Source: Echinococcus granulosus
Lineage: Eukaryota > Platyhelminthes > Cestoda > Cyclophyllidea > Taeniidae
Direction of reading: 5' to 3'
NCBI RefSeq assembly: GCF_000524195.1
Contig: NW_020170384.1
Span: 572,360-636,359 of the forward strand
Length of the DNA: 64,000 bases
The translations under genes and the position numbers were made by a program. Below are positions 1 through 13,195 of the stretch, piece after piece. The stretch's first letter is position 1. The number at the start of each line of letters is the position of its first letter. The notes under the pieces are model-generated. The model was given only the letters and a program-made list of their open reading frames with translations, was not told where the DNA came from and searched no databases.

Positions 1-64
1 TCTAACCCACTGAGTGCAAACCTCTTTCACCGGTGAAGAGATGGAGTATTCATGGGCGTCGTAC

Positions 65-3000
65 TTGAGTGAAGCCAAGCGGTATGTTGACCATGTCGTA
101 GATGAGAAGCTGAGCAAGTTTGCTGCGTAAGGCTTGAATCTTCTTGAACAGGAGCTCTTCCCCCCTGTCGCTGAGGATGAGGCCGGTGGCTCGCAGCTCG
201 AGGATCACTTGGCACGCCCAAAAGATTGGCGTGGCGTACCAGGGACCTCTACTATTTGGTGTTGAATTGTACAGCTGTTTCAACTCAGCCGGCGTGACTA
301 TACCTGTTGATAGACGATTAGAGAAAAGCGATTTTAATCTGACCATAAAAGAATTCATCATCATTTATTCACCATTTTTATACCATCTCAAGTATTTGCA
401 GGGGGTCTTTCTCATCTTGGAGACACGTTCAACGTCTCTTATGGTTTTTGGTGAGTTTAATTTTATGGTAGCGTTCTATTAAAGATGTGAGCCAACCAGC
501 GAAAAATTTAGTAAAAAGTGCTGCACAATGGTGCAAAAATTTGTGTCCATATTTTTTAAATTCAAATTAAAATTTTCTTTTTTGATTTATTAGCAGTTTA
601 ATTGGCTTTAAGGCTGTAACAATTCCGGTTAACGTACTATCCCATTTTCCCCACCATTTCCGGAGCTAAAAAGCGAAATTCCATGTCGCCATTAAATGGT
701 GCAAAATTTTGCGTTATGAACAGTCTCCTTACGGTGATGAGAAGTTAACTATACTATTCACCCTTATTTGTCCGGGTAGTTTTTGAAATGCCATGTGGGG
801 CCTATGGAAAGTATCGTTTCACATTAGCGACACAAAATTCGTCTCGTTTAATTATTTCCTCTAGTATTTTGTGAATTTCAAAGTCTGAATTTAGTCTTCA
901 TGCTCTTTTAGTAAGAAATTTTTACAGAACTTAAAGGGTACTTGTTGTAAAACGACCTTCTCTGTAGTTACTAAGACTGCCTTTATGGAACAAATCGCTA
1001 AGCAAAATAGCAAAACAAATCTAGCCCTAACAACTTTCTGTGGTATTTTACTCCATTTTCGGTTGTGAAATCCAAGGCAATATTACCTAATTTAATTATG
1101 AAATTCGTAAGAATCTATTAGGTAAAGTATGTAACCTTCATGCACTGAAGTATAAGGCGATATCTTAAGAAAACTGAAAACTTGCCTCCACCCCAATCAG
1201 AGTAGGTCAATTAAAACCATTTAAACTGCTTTAAGACACTTTAAAACCCGTTCATAAGGTATGGTAATGTTAAAATCATAGTAATTGGTTGAACTGACTC
1301 TACTTCAAGGAACTCCAAGGAGTACGAATTTACATCAGAATTTTTATCGCTTCTGCTTTTGGCAAGGTATTGTCAGCAAATACCGCTTGCTCTTCACCGT
1401 AATTTGCGGTTGTAAATCTTCCTAATGAGTCTAGTACTCTTCTTTACTTTGTAGAAAAAGACTGCGGATCCAAATTAAAGAAATACGCTTACTGCATGGG
1501 TACATTTTAAATGACCTACTGTACCGATGCATTTCAACTGCCATGAGGCACGCTCTAGTGCAATTCGACGGAAAAATCTAGGCATGTGACTGAAAAATTA
1601 TCCTTGGATCATTAAAAACTCTAGGAAATATGGATGCGACTAGCTGAATTGTTTCCTTAGGTAATGGGATGCTGATTGTTTTAGAGTAAAGCCAATATAA
1701 TTTGGGGAGGAAGCACGTGACAGGTACACCTGTCATCGCTAAAATATTCCTCTACTGATTTTCTCTAAATATTTTACAGTTGTATTCCCGGCGGTGATCA
1801 TTGGGATAAATCGTATCTACTTTAGACAGTGAATTTAATTCAAATCATCCATCTTCGATAAAGCACCTTCATAGAGTTGAAAGAAGCTAAATGAAATTAC
1901 CATCAGCCAGGAGACTCTGATCGACAGGATACCTCTTTTGAACGCGAGAAGAGATTAGGCGGAAGGTGAGGATGTAGGAGAGGTTGATGTAACGCAGCAG
2001 AGTTTTCATCTTCTGCCGTGCCATCTCAGAGTCGTCGAGAACATAAGCGCTCAATAGCATGGTCATCTCGTCGGGCCAGGGGATAAGGCAGAGCTGCTCC
2101 CACCAACGCTTAACCACCACATCCACGTAGAAACCCAACACCAGACCTACGGGGATCAGCCGACCATTGCGAGCGCAGTAGAGGCAGTAGTGCTCGAAGA
2201 TTCTGATCCACCCAATTACCATGCAAGTGAGAACGCATACAAAGGAAGACAATATTCCCCCTTACAATATGCTTGCATGTACGACCAAGGTAACGCTTGT
2301 CGGTCATCAGGCCTTAGCCAGCCACTTTACCAAGATGGAATGCAACTAATCCCCCAGGCCTACAGTATTTCGGTGCTAAAGCTGCTTGCAAGCTTTTAGT
2401 GTCTTGTAAGGACTTCCAAGGTAATTCAAATGTCACAGCTCAAGCAAAGAAAAAATCCGGGAATCAATGAATTTGTAAAAAATCACTTGTTCAAATCTGA
2501 ATAAATAACTCCATTAAACAGTGGCACAGGCTACTGACCCCATTTTGTATTTTTATACATTTTATGGAAAATTTTATTGGTGGGACGTTTTCGAAATTGG
2601 GTGAATGCGGCGCTCCCAATCTCTCATAGAATTGGGAGCCTGTTCGTATTACATATATGTATATGGCAAATCAGTGGCTAAATATTTTATGAAATAATGC
2701 CCTTATAAAATTGTATTAACGCGCCGCAATTCTCTTGTTTCCTGGAATAGAGTAAAAATGACCCGAAAGATCGTTTTAGGCAACAGGTACTGCATTGTCA
2801 ATTCATCATGATAAGCAAAAAATTTTCACAAGACAGGAAAAGAGAGTAGTATTTTAGAATGGATCATGCATTTTATTTACTGCGCAATATTCAGCTACTT
2901 TTAGATAAACTAAAACCTGCCATTTTCACAAAAAAGTAATTGTCGTAAAATCTTGAGTACTTTTAGAATCAAATTACGGTTCTTGGGTGGATTTGATGCA

Positions 3001-4483
3001 AAACATATGTTTTTCCAGAAGTATGCCTATTCTTTTGAGATTCTTCTCAATGTGCAAATACTTCAGCCTTTGAGCCAATGCGCATAGGAGGTAAGCGACG
3101 GGTTTCACTTTGAACGGAAAACAGCGGCGCTAAGGCACCAAAAAGTCAGACCGAATGTCGCATCGTCTCCTTAAGTGGAGGAATGGGTGAAAACATTCTT
3201 AAAAAACCACTACAAATTAGAAACCAGAAAAAATTGTTTACATTTAATTACTAGCTGTTGCTAACGTAGGATGTGTACGTTCGCTTCGAACGTTGGTAGG
3301 ATGGAGCCCAGAGTCAATCCTTGAAAGGGTAATTTTCTTCGTATCACTCGCGTGAAATAGATTAAATTAAGTAGTCGTGGCATCATAATTCCAATTAAGC
3401 AATTGTTTATTTAAAATGTGCTATAAATGGACCTTCATTGTAATGATAGGGCAAAGGAAAATAAAAAATTGGAGATATATTTTTTGGCAATGAATGAAAG
3501 TAAAACCTATGATAACGCCTAGACTTTTACTACATCTATAAACTCCGTTTGAGGTGATTAGAAAATGGCTGTGCAAGTTTTGTTATCATTCGTTGATATT
3601 TATGGATGAAGGCACGATAACTCAAAACGAATTTAACAAATAGATTTTTACCTATAATTAATGCTCAAATACATTTAAAGACTCTGAGTTACTGTAGAAT
3701 TTACGAAAAATTTATCTTTTTACTGTCTACCCTTCAGCTGTCTTTAATAATAATTCTCAACTTATTGCCTTGAAGAAGTCAGGCTGTACGACAAACTGTT
3801 AGGAACATTTTGTGTTTGGTTTAAAGTTGAAGCCATAATTAAATCGAATGTTCTCCAACCCTTTTGAGTCTGTGCGCTGAGACTAGAAAAATGGAAGCCA
3901 AAGACCTAATATCGAAACTGGAATAAAATTTTTTGAAAGTACACCTAACACCGCTGTAGAAAATTGAGCCTCTTCACCATGTTTAAATTTACTGAACATA
4001 TAGTCCTAGTAAAAGGCTCCTCATTGATCCTTTGCCTTTGGCTGATGGCAGCAGCACAAAGGTTTACGGATGCGGCCCATCATTTTTCACTTGCGTGGCT
4101 AAATTATTCCATTTATTTTTGAGAAAAAATTGAAATCCTGGTCAGTAACATTGGTTTATGACGAAAATAAGATACGAGTACTTATTGAAAGTTTCATGGA
4201 GGCAATTGACGCGGATACTTCAAGTCTTCACATTTTACGCAATCTGAATTGACTTAATAATGGCTCCACCTTCTGGATCCCTCGGACATAAGATACCGGT
4301 AGGTGAGTGAAGTTATGCCATAGATGAGGAGGAAAACGCAGAAGTCGAAGAGGATGTACCGGTAGATTGTGCCCTTCCATCTGACCTAGACTCAAACCTA
4401 ACACATTTGTGGTACCTTATAAGGAGGCGGAGAAAGGCTGTGGGAGAGTTGGTCGCGATCTTCCACGAATACGGTATCGACAT
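65..4483 (-). CDS. Bestrophin-family anion channel, N-terminal part (partial at window edge)
   Basis: Bestrophins are pentameric Ca2+-activated anion channels of the plasma membrane. Four exons read right to left: 4416-4483, 4270-4380, 1901-2202 and 65-303. Phases agree at every junction and give 240 codons from MSIPYSWK. Recognisable family blocks are RWKGTIYRYI (residues 23-32), a hydrophobic first membrane segment (about 31-48), the pore-neck/TM2 block LIPVGLVLGFYVDVVVKRWW (75-94), PWPDE, then TPAELKQL and, near the end, the equivalent of the family's YDWISIPLVYTQV block. The first intron is only 35 bp; the others are 1889 and 1597 bp. Donors GTACCA, GTGGAG and GTAATT are weak but in phase. 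Numbering matches human BEST1 in this region; the neck positions 76/80/84 read I, L, F instead of I, F, F. The exon ending at 65 has a donor (GTACGA), so the gene continues beyond the window. Family identity is secure; the exact paralogue is not. Confidence 0.9.
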
Positions 4484-4488
4484 CTAGC

Positions 4489-4524
4489 TCACCTTGTGCC
4501 TGCGCCGCCAAATTCAAATGACAT
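4489..4524 (-). promoter_or_regulatory. Upstream ORF just before the bestrophin start
   Basis: An 11-codon reading frame (MSFEFGGAGTR, then TGA) ends five bases before the bestrophin ATG at 4483. If transcription starts upstream of 4524 this would be a uORF whose stop nearly abuts the main start, which could reduce initiation or require reinitiation. That the ORF exists is seen directly; its presence in the mRNA is inference, and no TATA box marks the start site. Confidence 0.3.
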
Positions 4525-7500
4525 TGTCCTTACCTCTAGCCACGCTTGCTCGCACTCATGTCAAGCTGTTTTCAGTTAACTGGTGCTAGCACAACACACA
4601 CTGACTTCTAATGACTTCAGATTGGCTGACCGTGGCTTGACACAAATTAATCTGCAACGGAATGACTAATAAAAGACTGGATCTAAAACGTAGTAAAAGG
4701 TTGATCGTCCAGTAGACTACATCAGAAATGCCTCATTTGCATGCAACCACAAATAATGGGTACATTTCGTAGATGGTTAGCAGTGAATGGTTGATAGCCT
4801 TTAGTATTTTCTTAACTGTTGCATAATTTTCTCCATAATTTCGGAATACTAAATGGTTCAGATACGAAAAATCGGCTATTTAAATTAACTCTAACTGCAA
4901 GTTACCGTTCCGCTCTTTTGATACGCGATACTCTTGTTTGACGCATTGTCACCTTGGCGTGTCTCCTCTTCATACCATGTGTGCTGGTTGAACGTGATAG
5001 ACATGAGAAGACCCTAGCAAGCAATCGAGTTGCCCTGGGCTATGGATGTTTCACACATGGCTAGACAGGTAAGATACGGCTATGGCTGGGATGTAAGCCT
5101 CCTGAAAACTCATGTGCTAGCCATCTATGTTTGAATACAAGCTTCCCTTTACATCGATAATGCCATCACTATATGAGTACTCCCTACTGCCTCCGCCACC
5201 GTCGCTATCGGCGACGCACGAGGTGCGAGAGCCTTGGATGGGGAGATTCTTACTGTTCTGTTCGTCGTTTGGTCCAACTGACGTTTGCTTTACTGATGTT
5301 AACGTTGTCTTCATTACTCATCCTCCGAATTCAGGACCAGCCCTGGATCCACCGATTTTGCTATTACTGCTGCTTTCCTTTGGGGGCGATTGTCCACCTG
5401 GCTAGCCAGATGATGCAAAAAAGAGCAATTTGAGCAAACACTGTTCCTTACTTAGTCAATTTTCTGCCTATTTCCGTAGTTCGCTGCTATTGTACGTTTG
5501 AGCCAGTGAGGCCAAATTGTCTATGCTAAACCGAATAGCCATAGAAGTGACGGTTACAGTAGTGGGAATGCTTTACCCCACCAAAGAATAGCAGGTTTGT
5601 GCCGCCTTGCCGAATTCTTGCCTTATACTAACTCTGCTTTAAGTGAGCGTGATTTCTTCGATTGTTGATGGAACCTCCAATGAAGATTTGGGCTCGACCT
5701 TATTAACGCAGGATAAAGTCGGGGATGCCCGTTATGGGTTTAGGCCAAGTGAAGTAGCAGTTAAAGTTGGTTTGCCTTAAAGTTAAATCCTGCCGGTTTA
5801 ACATGGCCAAATTTGTAAGGAATGTGAATTACGTCTTACAACTGAGTGATTTAAATTGAATCCGACCAAGGGTGAGTCCGGAAATCCTTAGTTTTGTCCA
5901 AATGATACTGCTTAAATGCTTTTTTATGTAGTTAGTAATGGTTGGTTGGGTAGTTTATTCACGAGGTAGGAAAAGTGGGCGTACTTATTCACATTTTTAC
6001 ATGTTATATGGGAATGGTGTAATGACTTTGCTGTTGTATGGTTCCAAGTGAAGATGGACCTAAACCCTTAAAAGCAAACCTAAACTCGAGAGTAAACTTC
6101 CACAGAAACCGTGGGAACCTGGTTTTATTCCATTAATCATCAAATAATAAAGATGGAAATTCGTAAAGCTCATGATGCGTTGTGAGGTACCAGCCGAGAC
6201 GTTCGTTAAATAGAGAGTTATCTCTCAATTCATTCGAGATTAACTGGGACCAGCCTCGTGATTTTGACGGAGCATTCGGGATTAACGCATCTATTGTTGG
6301 TACTTAACAGGTATGCTTTGCGGACTTACTTATTAAATATTTACTTGATTGATCAAGTCTCATTTGGCAGGCATGCTGGATTATGGGTCTCAAAACTTCA
6401 TTCATAGATGCATCTTAGCTTCACCATCATTCCCATATTTATTTTATGCAAATCTTCTGCTCACACAACTTCCTATAGCTAATGTTGTTTGGCAAAATAG
6501 GAGCCACGTTTTGCAATTCTAATGTGTTTAGCGAGCCGTAAAGGCAACAACCTAAATTTCACTTAAAGTGGATTAAAAAGACTATAAGCATCCATATTTA
6601 ATTCCTACTTTAATTCATTGCTCATCTTGGTCAATTAAGGGAGTAAAGTGATCTGCCTCAAATGGCGTCAGAGACTTCAGCAAATCACTGGATGTCCGGA
6701 TGGACATTTGACTCCTTTTTTGTGAAGCGGGGTGTATAAGTTAAGCACAAAGGGGATAGAGTGATAGTCAGACGAAATAATTTGGAGGGTGGTGGAGAGA
6801 GGGAAGCGTATAAAGTGAAATAGTCTGGGAAAGCTATAAGTACCTTTATGCATTTAAGAAGGTGAGGTAACCCCAGACAGCCGATTACTACATTCCACTC
6901 GAGAGCGCTGTCTATAGCAAGACCATCGTCGTTATCGCCGGATGAATTGATGAGTCCTCCCGCATTATTTAGTCGGTAGTGTTGAGACCCACTTATGCAC
7001 CCGACAAACTGCCGCCTTTAAAAAGACCACCGATATGCCCAATAACTTAAGGAAAATATAACAAACTGTAGACGAAATTTTATTGGCATTGCGCGACTCA
7101 ATTGGGGGTGTTCATTAATAACAGGAAAATATGGATAATTGGTTTGATAAAATTCCGTGCTAGAGAAAATATGCCACTTAGCTGGTCTTATATGTAGATA
7201 TCTGTGTAGCCTTTCCAAAAGGGCTTCACGCTTTTACATACCCATAAGAAATGTTGTACGAGGTGTATTGAATGGTTGTACCTGACAGCATTAGTGGGAC
7301 TTTAAAAAGACAATTCGATCACTGTTGAGCACTGTCTGCAGCGGATAACTCTTCATTACCTCCTTGCAGTAAGTGACCAAAGCCCCACCAGCAGAATAAA
7401 TATTGCTCACTAATTTCGTAAGAGCTCCGGGCAAAATTTATCCAAAATGTCTTAACAGATGTTTTAAAGGGAAAAAATCACTTCATTCTCAAAGAAAGTA

Positions 7501-10500
7501 CGCAACGGAAAATCATGTAATTGCATCAATAATAAGTGAACTAGAAGACTGCAGATCATTGTGAAGCGTCAATTTAAAATCCTCACTTAAATTCCCATAA
7601 TTTTCGCTTCTTCAGTTGGCTCAATGCATTAAAGAGGGGCAACAATTTATGTCATTGCAGTGCTTCGGCAAATGGCATAACGTAGAGAACTGAATAAGCG
7701 AGGAAAATCAGGTAACTTTTAGTGTTTCCAATTTAATGCAGTGTTTGACTTTAAGGCCCACTCTTGCCATAAGTCCTATTTGGTGAGTGAAAATAAATCA
7801 CTGCCAATTGCAAGGTATTTTTGCGCGCCAATGATAAGGTATGATTAAATTTCGGGGCAATTTTTTTTGTTATTCATTACCTATGTGTACATTTTAAAGA
7901 AAAATTTAGTTGGGCGAATTCCCACCAAATATATCTTGAGGCAGAGAATAACAACTTCCCTCTCAAAGCCTGAAATCCCATTTTGCTTCACTGGGGTCAG
8001 GTTCCCAGACAAGCAATGGTTCCTGCCTGACATTGGCTTATTTATCAGCCAGTAGTTGAGACCCCATAGATTTGGCTTTCCACTCCACCTTTGTGTTCCA
8101 TTCTGATACTGGTGCAGCATCCATCAAAATGGGGCACAATTTTGATCTCTGAAATAATAATTATATGATAAAGAATCACTAATAAGGAATATTTGTTCAG
8201 GGAAGGAAGTTTTACAATGTTAACTGAAGTAGGAAGGCCTCAGATATTATATGTCTAGGCAATTAGAGGCAAACTGATAGGAATAAATGATTGAATGCAG
8301 AAAGTGGAACACTAGGTTTATGATCCTACTGACAAATCGAACCACAAAGTTTACACATAAATCAGCTCAATTGCATCAGTTCTTCTGTGAAATAATAATG
8401 TATGAGATACGAACAATCTTGCATCGAGAATTGAGTTTATAAACGCAAAATTTGACCAAATCTTAATAAAAATATTTGGTTTTAAGGCATGATCGTAATG
8501 AAGCATTTAATCACAAATCGAAAAATTGTAAAGAATAGTTCATCATCCCCAAAGAAAGAACCATACCATTCCTTGTCTTCCTTAGGCACGTCAACAGAAG
8601 AATATGTTCCACCTTATTCAAAGGTGCCAGGGGGGTAAATACTGTCATATCGGTTGCTGACACATAACTTTAGTGGTAAAATACAATTTGCCACCCATTA
8701 ATTTTACCTACCATTAACGGTCCCGGATGGCATTCCCATTGCCTCTTAATGCGAAAGGCATACAAGCATGGTTGGAAACATGGTCTGCTTAAATGGAACT
8801 CGTAAAGCATGTATATGGAATCTAAAAATTACTGTTAAATTTAGACTAATTTAAGTTTCTTTGCTGTAAAGTGGGCATTAAAAAGAGCCTCGAATCAAAG
8901 GTACCAATTTCTTCGGGTTATTTGGATTCTAAGGGATCTGAATGATGTGTAATTCCAAGCGCTTTGCTCATTTGTCAGTTGTAGTCTTGGAAACTTACAG
9001 AACTGACAAGATTGCCTCCTTTACATTCGTCATATTCCACATACTCTTCTTTGAAGAGGGACTAGTCTCATGTGAATAAGGGAAAAAATTTGCTGGTCCT
9101 GCTAAAGCTTGATAGAATACGGCACCGAGTGAGCATGCCTCCATGTTTTACACTAAATCTCACAGATGGTAATTGCTAGCAAAGCCAACATTTTGGTCAG
9201 TGCGATAGCTAGTGGCGTTAATTAACTAATTTAATGCATGACCTCACTCCCTTAGTAATAGTTTACGACAGTTTTCCCCTCCAAATAACTCCATTTGTCT
9301 CTCATGGTAAGAACGCTCTTATTTAATAAGCGCATAAATTTTTAGCCACCTTAAAGTAGTAGTTCAAAGGCAAGGCAAATATTGCGTAAATCTGATTAAT
9401 CTACACTGTCGTTCACGTGGTACAAATAATTCGCCTAACAATTCCTTTGGGAAGGCATTGCGCATCGAGAATGGATAGCTAATTCTAAGTACTACCAGAT
9501 AGCATGACCATCCTCAAATACATGCAAAACGTGAAGTATTACAACACCCTGAAGCTTCCCCTAAGTGGCAATGAATAAAAGCAGTTTTGAAGAACATGTG
9601 TTATTAGTGAGTGGAGGGACTAGGAGGCTACTGGCACAAACCCGATGCCAGACCCCAGAGTGGACGTATAATCTTCAGACTCACGTGCTCGCGCAGCTAA
9701 GCAAACAATAAGATCATTACAGTAATAAACCATTGCAAAATGAAGGGGATTCACTACTAACGAACAGAAATGCCTGGAGACCTTTCGTCCATGACGTCGA
9801 GCGGAAGTTAAATCTGCGAGACGTGAAGAGCCCGCGTTGTTAGACATGTAGCTAGGCATCACTCCATCACATTTTGAGCAGATTTAATATGTCCATTAAA
9901 AAGCTTCCTACTTTTGAATTTCGCAATGTTGTTAAACAAATTTTACTCCTTTGAAACTTAGCAGAAGTGACAATGAAATTTGAACACTTTTAAGTAACGT
10001 GGATGCTAAGCATGTGCCTTCCATAAAGGCAGGCGGTTAATCTTCTAAGAAATAGTAAAACCGTTGCTCATGTATGATTTCATGTATAGCTTTTGTAGTT
10101 AGTGTTCACAAAAGTAAACAGAATTCTAAGATATTAACAGTGTGGTTGACTATCAAAAGGGGAATAAATTACCTCATAATTTCAGATATACAGTAAACAT
10201 AAAACGGCAAATCACCCTTGTGAGAGGTGACAGTTTCAAAGTAGCGGAAGCTTAAACTGCAGCGACACCACAAGTACCGCAATATAAATGGAATCAAACC
10301 ACTTTAATTTTCCCAGAAGGAAAAGGGAAACTTCAAAATCGTCCATGTTTCAAGGGAATTTCTAGTCATTAAAGTGGTTTTTGAGAACAGTTTATAAGTA
10401 GTTGTTGTCACTTGATTTCCCAAGTCAAAAGACACCATATTTTTAGTTGAGTCCTCGTTACTATTGCTCATGCCACGTATCACTTTTCACTCGTTTATGG

Positions 10501-10777
10501 TTGCTTAATTTGCAGTTTTAAATTTTCTATCGTAAACAATTTCTGATATTTTAAGTCATTAACAATTAATTAAACTGGTTTGCATCATATTCTTTCGTAC
10601 TTTCGGACTTCAGTAGCAATCTTGGGAACCGATTTTGGGAATATTTGGTTTGATTACGCCCGCAACCATTAAACGAAACTTATTTTATCGGCATGGCTAA
10701 CCCCTTCTTTTTGGCATCTTTATGATGCGATGCATCATGTGAAATAACCCAAATACTCTTTTGAATCACCTAAAGAT
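4525..10777. other. Long stretch without a confident gene
   Basis: AT-rich sequence with frequent stops in all frames. Two patches look exon-like but could not be joined into a gene: 5057-5435, which is GC-richer and open on both strands, and 6872-7008 on the minus strand, which encodes an F-V-G-C ... I-G-C peptide. No tRNA, rRNA, terminal repeat or satellite was recognised by eye. Confidence 0.5.
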
Positions 10778-10877
10778 NNNNNNNNNNNNNNNNNNNNNNN
10801 NNNNNNNNNNNNNNNNNNNNNNNNNNNNNNNNNNNNNNNNNNNNNNNNNNNNNNNNNNNNNNNNNNNNNNNNNNNNN
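10778..10877. other. Assembly gap (100 N)
   Basis: Exactly 100 consecutive undetermined bases, the conventional placeholder for a scaffold join of unknown true length. Distances across this point, including between the bestrophin locus and the EF-hand cluster, are therefore not reliable. Confidence 0.99.
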
Positions 10878-11124
10878 AAGTAAAATGTTGCAATCTGTGA
10901 GCCACTTTGCTTGCTAATTTGACTCAGAGTGACCTAATATATTTCATTCACTAAAACTGGAACCGGTAAAAATGCACATTACGTACACTGTGTCTCTGCA
11001 ACTCGCTTGATTCCCATTCAAAAGTGAAGACAATTAAGACAATTGAATGTTTGGAATGTACATACAATACTTTAATCATACTGTTAGAAACTTGTCATTT
11101 TTAATAAGGGAGCTAATCCAGGTG

Positions 11125-11851
11125 TCAGAGGTCGGTAACATAGGTTATGTAGCGATGGGCCCTTTCTTCCTTCTTCAAGGACTTTTCTGACGGGATAGCA
11201 GGTGGGGTCACGACCCTCCTGCAGCCGCTGCAAGCACAGACACCAAAGGGCTGGGGACTGTCTAGCTCCAATTTGCATTTGTGTTCCACTTTTGGGGCAG
11301 GTAGGTCGCTTTAGTGGGAAAAAAATAAATTTTCCTTCATCCATTTTCAAGTTAGAGTAAATTTGGAACATTTTGAATAGCTTCTCATCATGCAACAGCG
11401 GTAAGCGTAAGGGATGGTATATCTTCATTTTTGGGTACTTTATGCAGCTTAAAACTATCTTCAAAGTCTTATTCAGTAGAGACTTGGTATTTAAATGCTA
11501 AGGATCATTTGATATAAACCATTTCGCCATGAAAGTTTACATTATGTTATGATTATTCTTGCGCCAATTCATGCTTCAGACCTGCGAGATAAGACTTATG
11601 AACATTGCATCTGATTTCATGAGCCTAAATTTAATCGCCATTATTATTTAGAAATGACTTTCTTCAATTCATAACATAATGCTCGTGTAGGAATGAGTTA
11701 AAATAAAAACGAAAACTGGCAACCTTCGCGCAGACGTGAAAAATCGACCTGCTGGTCAGTTACTTAAATTAAATTGCCGAGTATTCAGAAGGCAGAAAAA
11801 AAGAAAATACATTTTGAATTAAACAGGACTCGAGTGAACTTACTACTCCAT
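11125..11851 (-). CDS. Small His/Cys-rich protein gene with 8-nt first coding exon
   Basis: Two exons on the minus strand: 11844-11851 (ATGGAGTA, then donor GTAAGT) and 11125-11308 (acceptor ...CTAAAG, stop TGA). The phases fit and give a 63-aa protein starting MEYDLPAPKVEHKC. It has His12 and Cys14, Cys27, Cys29 and Cys32 (a C-x-C-x2-C group after PFGV), a Pro-rich middle and a charged Lys/Glu/Arg-rich C-terminus. A TATA box lies about 45 bp upstream of the ATG. The layout (TATA, 8 coding nt in exon 1, phase-2 intron splitting codon 3) is the same as in the EF-hand genes of this window, but exon 2 shows no EF-hand. I do not recognise the family; the Cys/His spacing would allow metal binding, which is inference. 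The acceptor is weak and the intron (535 bp) is long compared with most siblings, so another exon 2 is possible. Confidence 0.45.
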
Positions 11852-11895
11852 AGCGATGAAGTAAATAAGTGCGGAATGGAGGCATTAGCGGTGCA

Positions 11896-11903
11896 TTTAT
11901 ATA
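11896..11903 (-). promoter_or_regulatory. TATA box of the small His/Cys-rich gene
   Basis: Reads TATATAAA on the minus strand, 45-52 bp before the ATG at 11851. This is the same distance class as the TATA boxes of the EF-hand genes at 39.5, 44.6 and 51.6 kb. Confidence 0.5.
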
Positions 11904-13089
11904 GATCGAGGCCGCGGTTGAGAGACAACCTGACACAAAGTTGTGTATCCAAGTTTATGGGGGCACGCCCTTTCTGTGTGATTGTAACACCGAGGTCGAT
12001 TCTTACCAATTCATCTCTTCATCTCACTTCACAGCTCTACGGTCCTCGATACAAGAAATCTCTAGTCACCTTTCGCCTGGTAGTCTTATGACAGCTCTCG
12101 ATTAGCCCACAGGCATGTAAATACAGTTGAGCCTGTCATAGTATGGTAAACAGAAGCAACGATTCTTTTCACTATTGATGGTCATGCAACGATTTCGCAT
12201 GACAATAAAGCTTGAGATTTCTGTACACCGGAGCAGCGTCAGAGTGGTATCCACAGACAGGGATGGTTCAGATAGATATTTTCTATGCACTCCTGAGAAC
12301 CGGGGATGACAATTGAATACCGATTAATGTTAATGTGCAGGGTTTATGAATAAGTCAGGTAAAACGGCATAACATTAGCCTGGAATTCTGAAACTATTTG
12401 GTAAACGATTGGAGATTTTGTTGCATGACACTGTACTTCTCTCCCTTATTTCAGGCAACCATCACATGTTCTCTGGGTTGAAAAAAGGAAAATTTTAAAC
12501 TCTAATTTTCTATTTTATTACAAAAGGTACTTTTTAAAGATGTTTGGTACCGTTTAATTGGTAACTGTCACTTTTGACCTTCTACACTATCACACTTTTA
12601 GTGCCTGGAACCTCTATGTTGAACCACATAGCCTTGCATAAATCATTTAATGTGTCTTGATCGAGTTTCTAGCATTGTAAATATTTGCGAGAAGTTGTTT
12701 GTCTTAAGGAAATACAAGAAGGGTACAAAAACATCTGCATTCTGATATGTGCTTTGCTTCCCAAATAGACTCGGTGTGCGATTGATCTGACACATTGAGA
12801 CAATTACTGGCGCACCCTGAAAGGAGCGCAGAAAACCGCACAAGCTTCTCACATTAAACCAATATTCATTCTGGTAGTGTCTTACCACGTCAGTTCAAAC
12901 AATTTTACTTTGGCGAAAAAATATGTGTTTATACGATAGGGCACCCCAAACTCTGTGCAGAATAGTACAACCCGGTGTTGATGCCAGCACGTGCAATTAG
13001 GCGTGGCTTAACTCGAGGCCCCAACATTCTTTCATGTGTAAAGGCATAAACACACAACCCATTATGTTAAACTGGTTTCGTACTTTCTC

Positions 13090-13195
13090 TTGGTTACTGT
13101 CCATCTGCTTGGGCAACCAGAATTTGATGCAACACGCTGAGAAGCGGGAAGCAAAAGGACTTGGCGCCGTCTGCTTGTCTAGTTGAAAGAAGTTG
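13090..13195 (-). pseudogene. Decayed EF-hand copy (frameshifted)
   Basis: On the minus strand one frame gives FFQLDK and the next frame, offset by two bases, gives ADGAKSFCFPLLSVL. Read across the shift, this follows the helix-loop-helix pattern of the first EF-hand of the neighbouring family (FLxxxDKDGxGxIxxxELLxAL). A stop follows shortly in the second frame. No first exon was found. The relationship rests on a short, gapped resemblance, so it could be chance. Confidence 0.3.
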
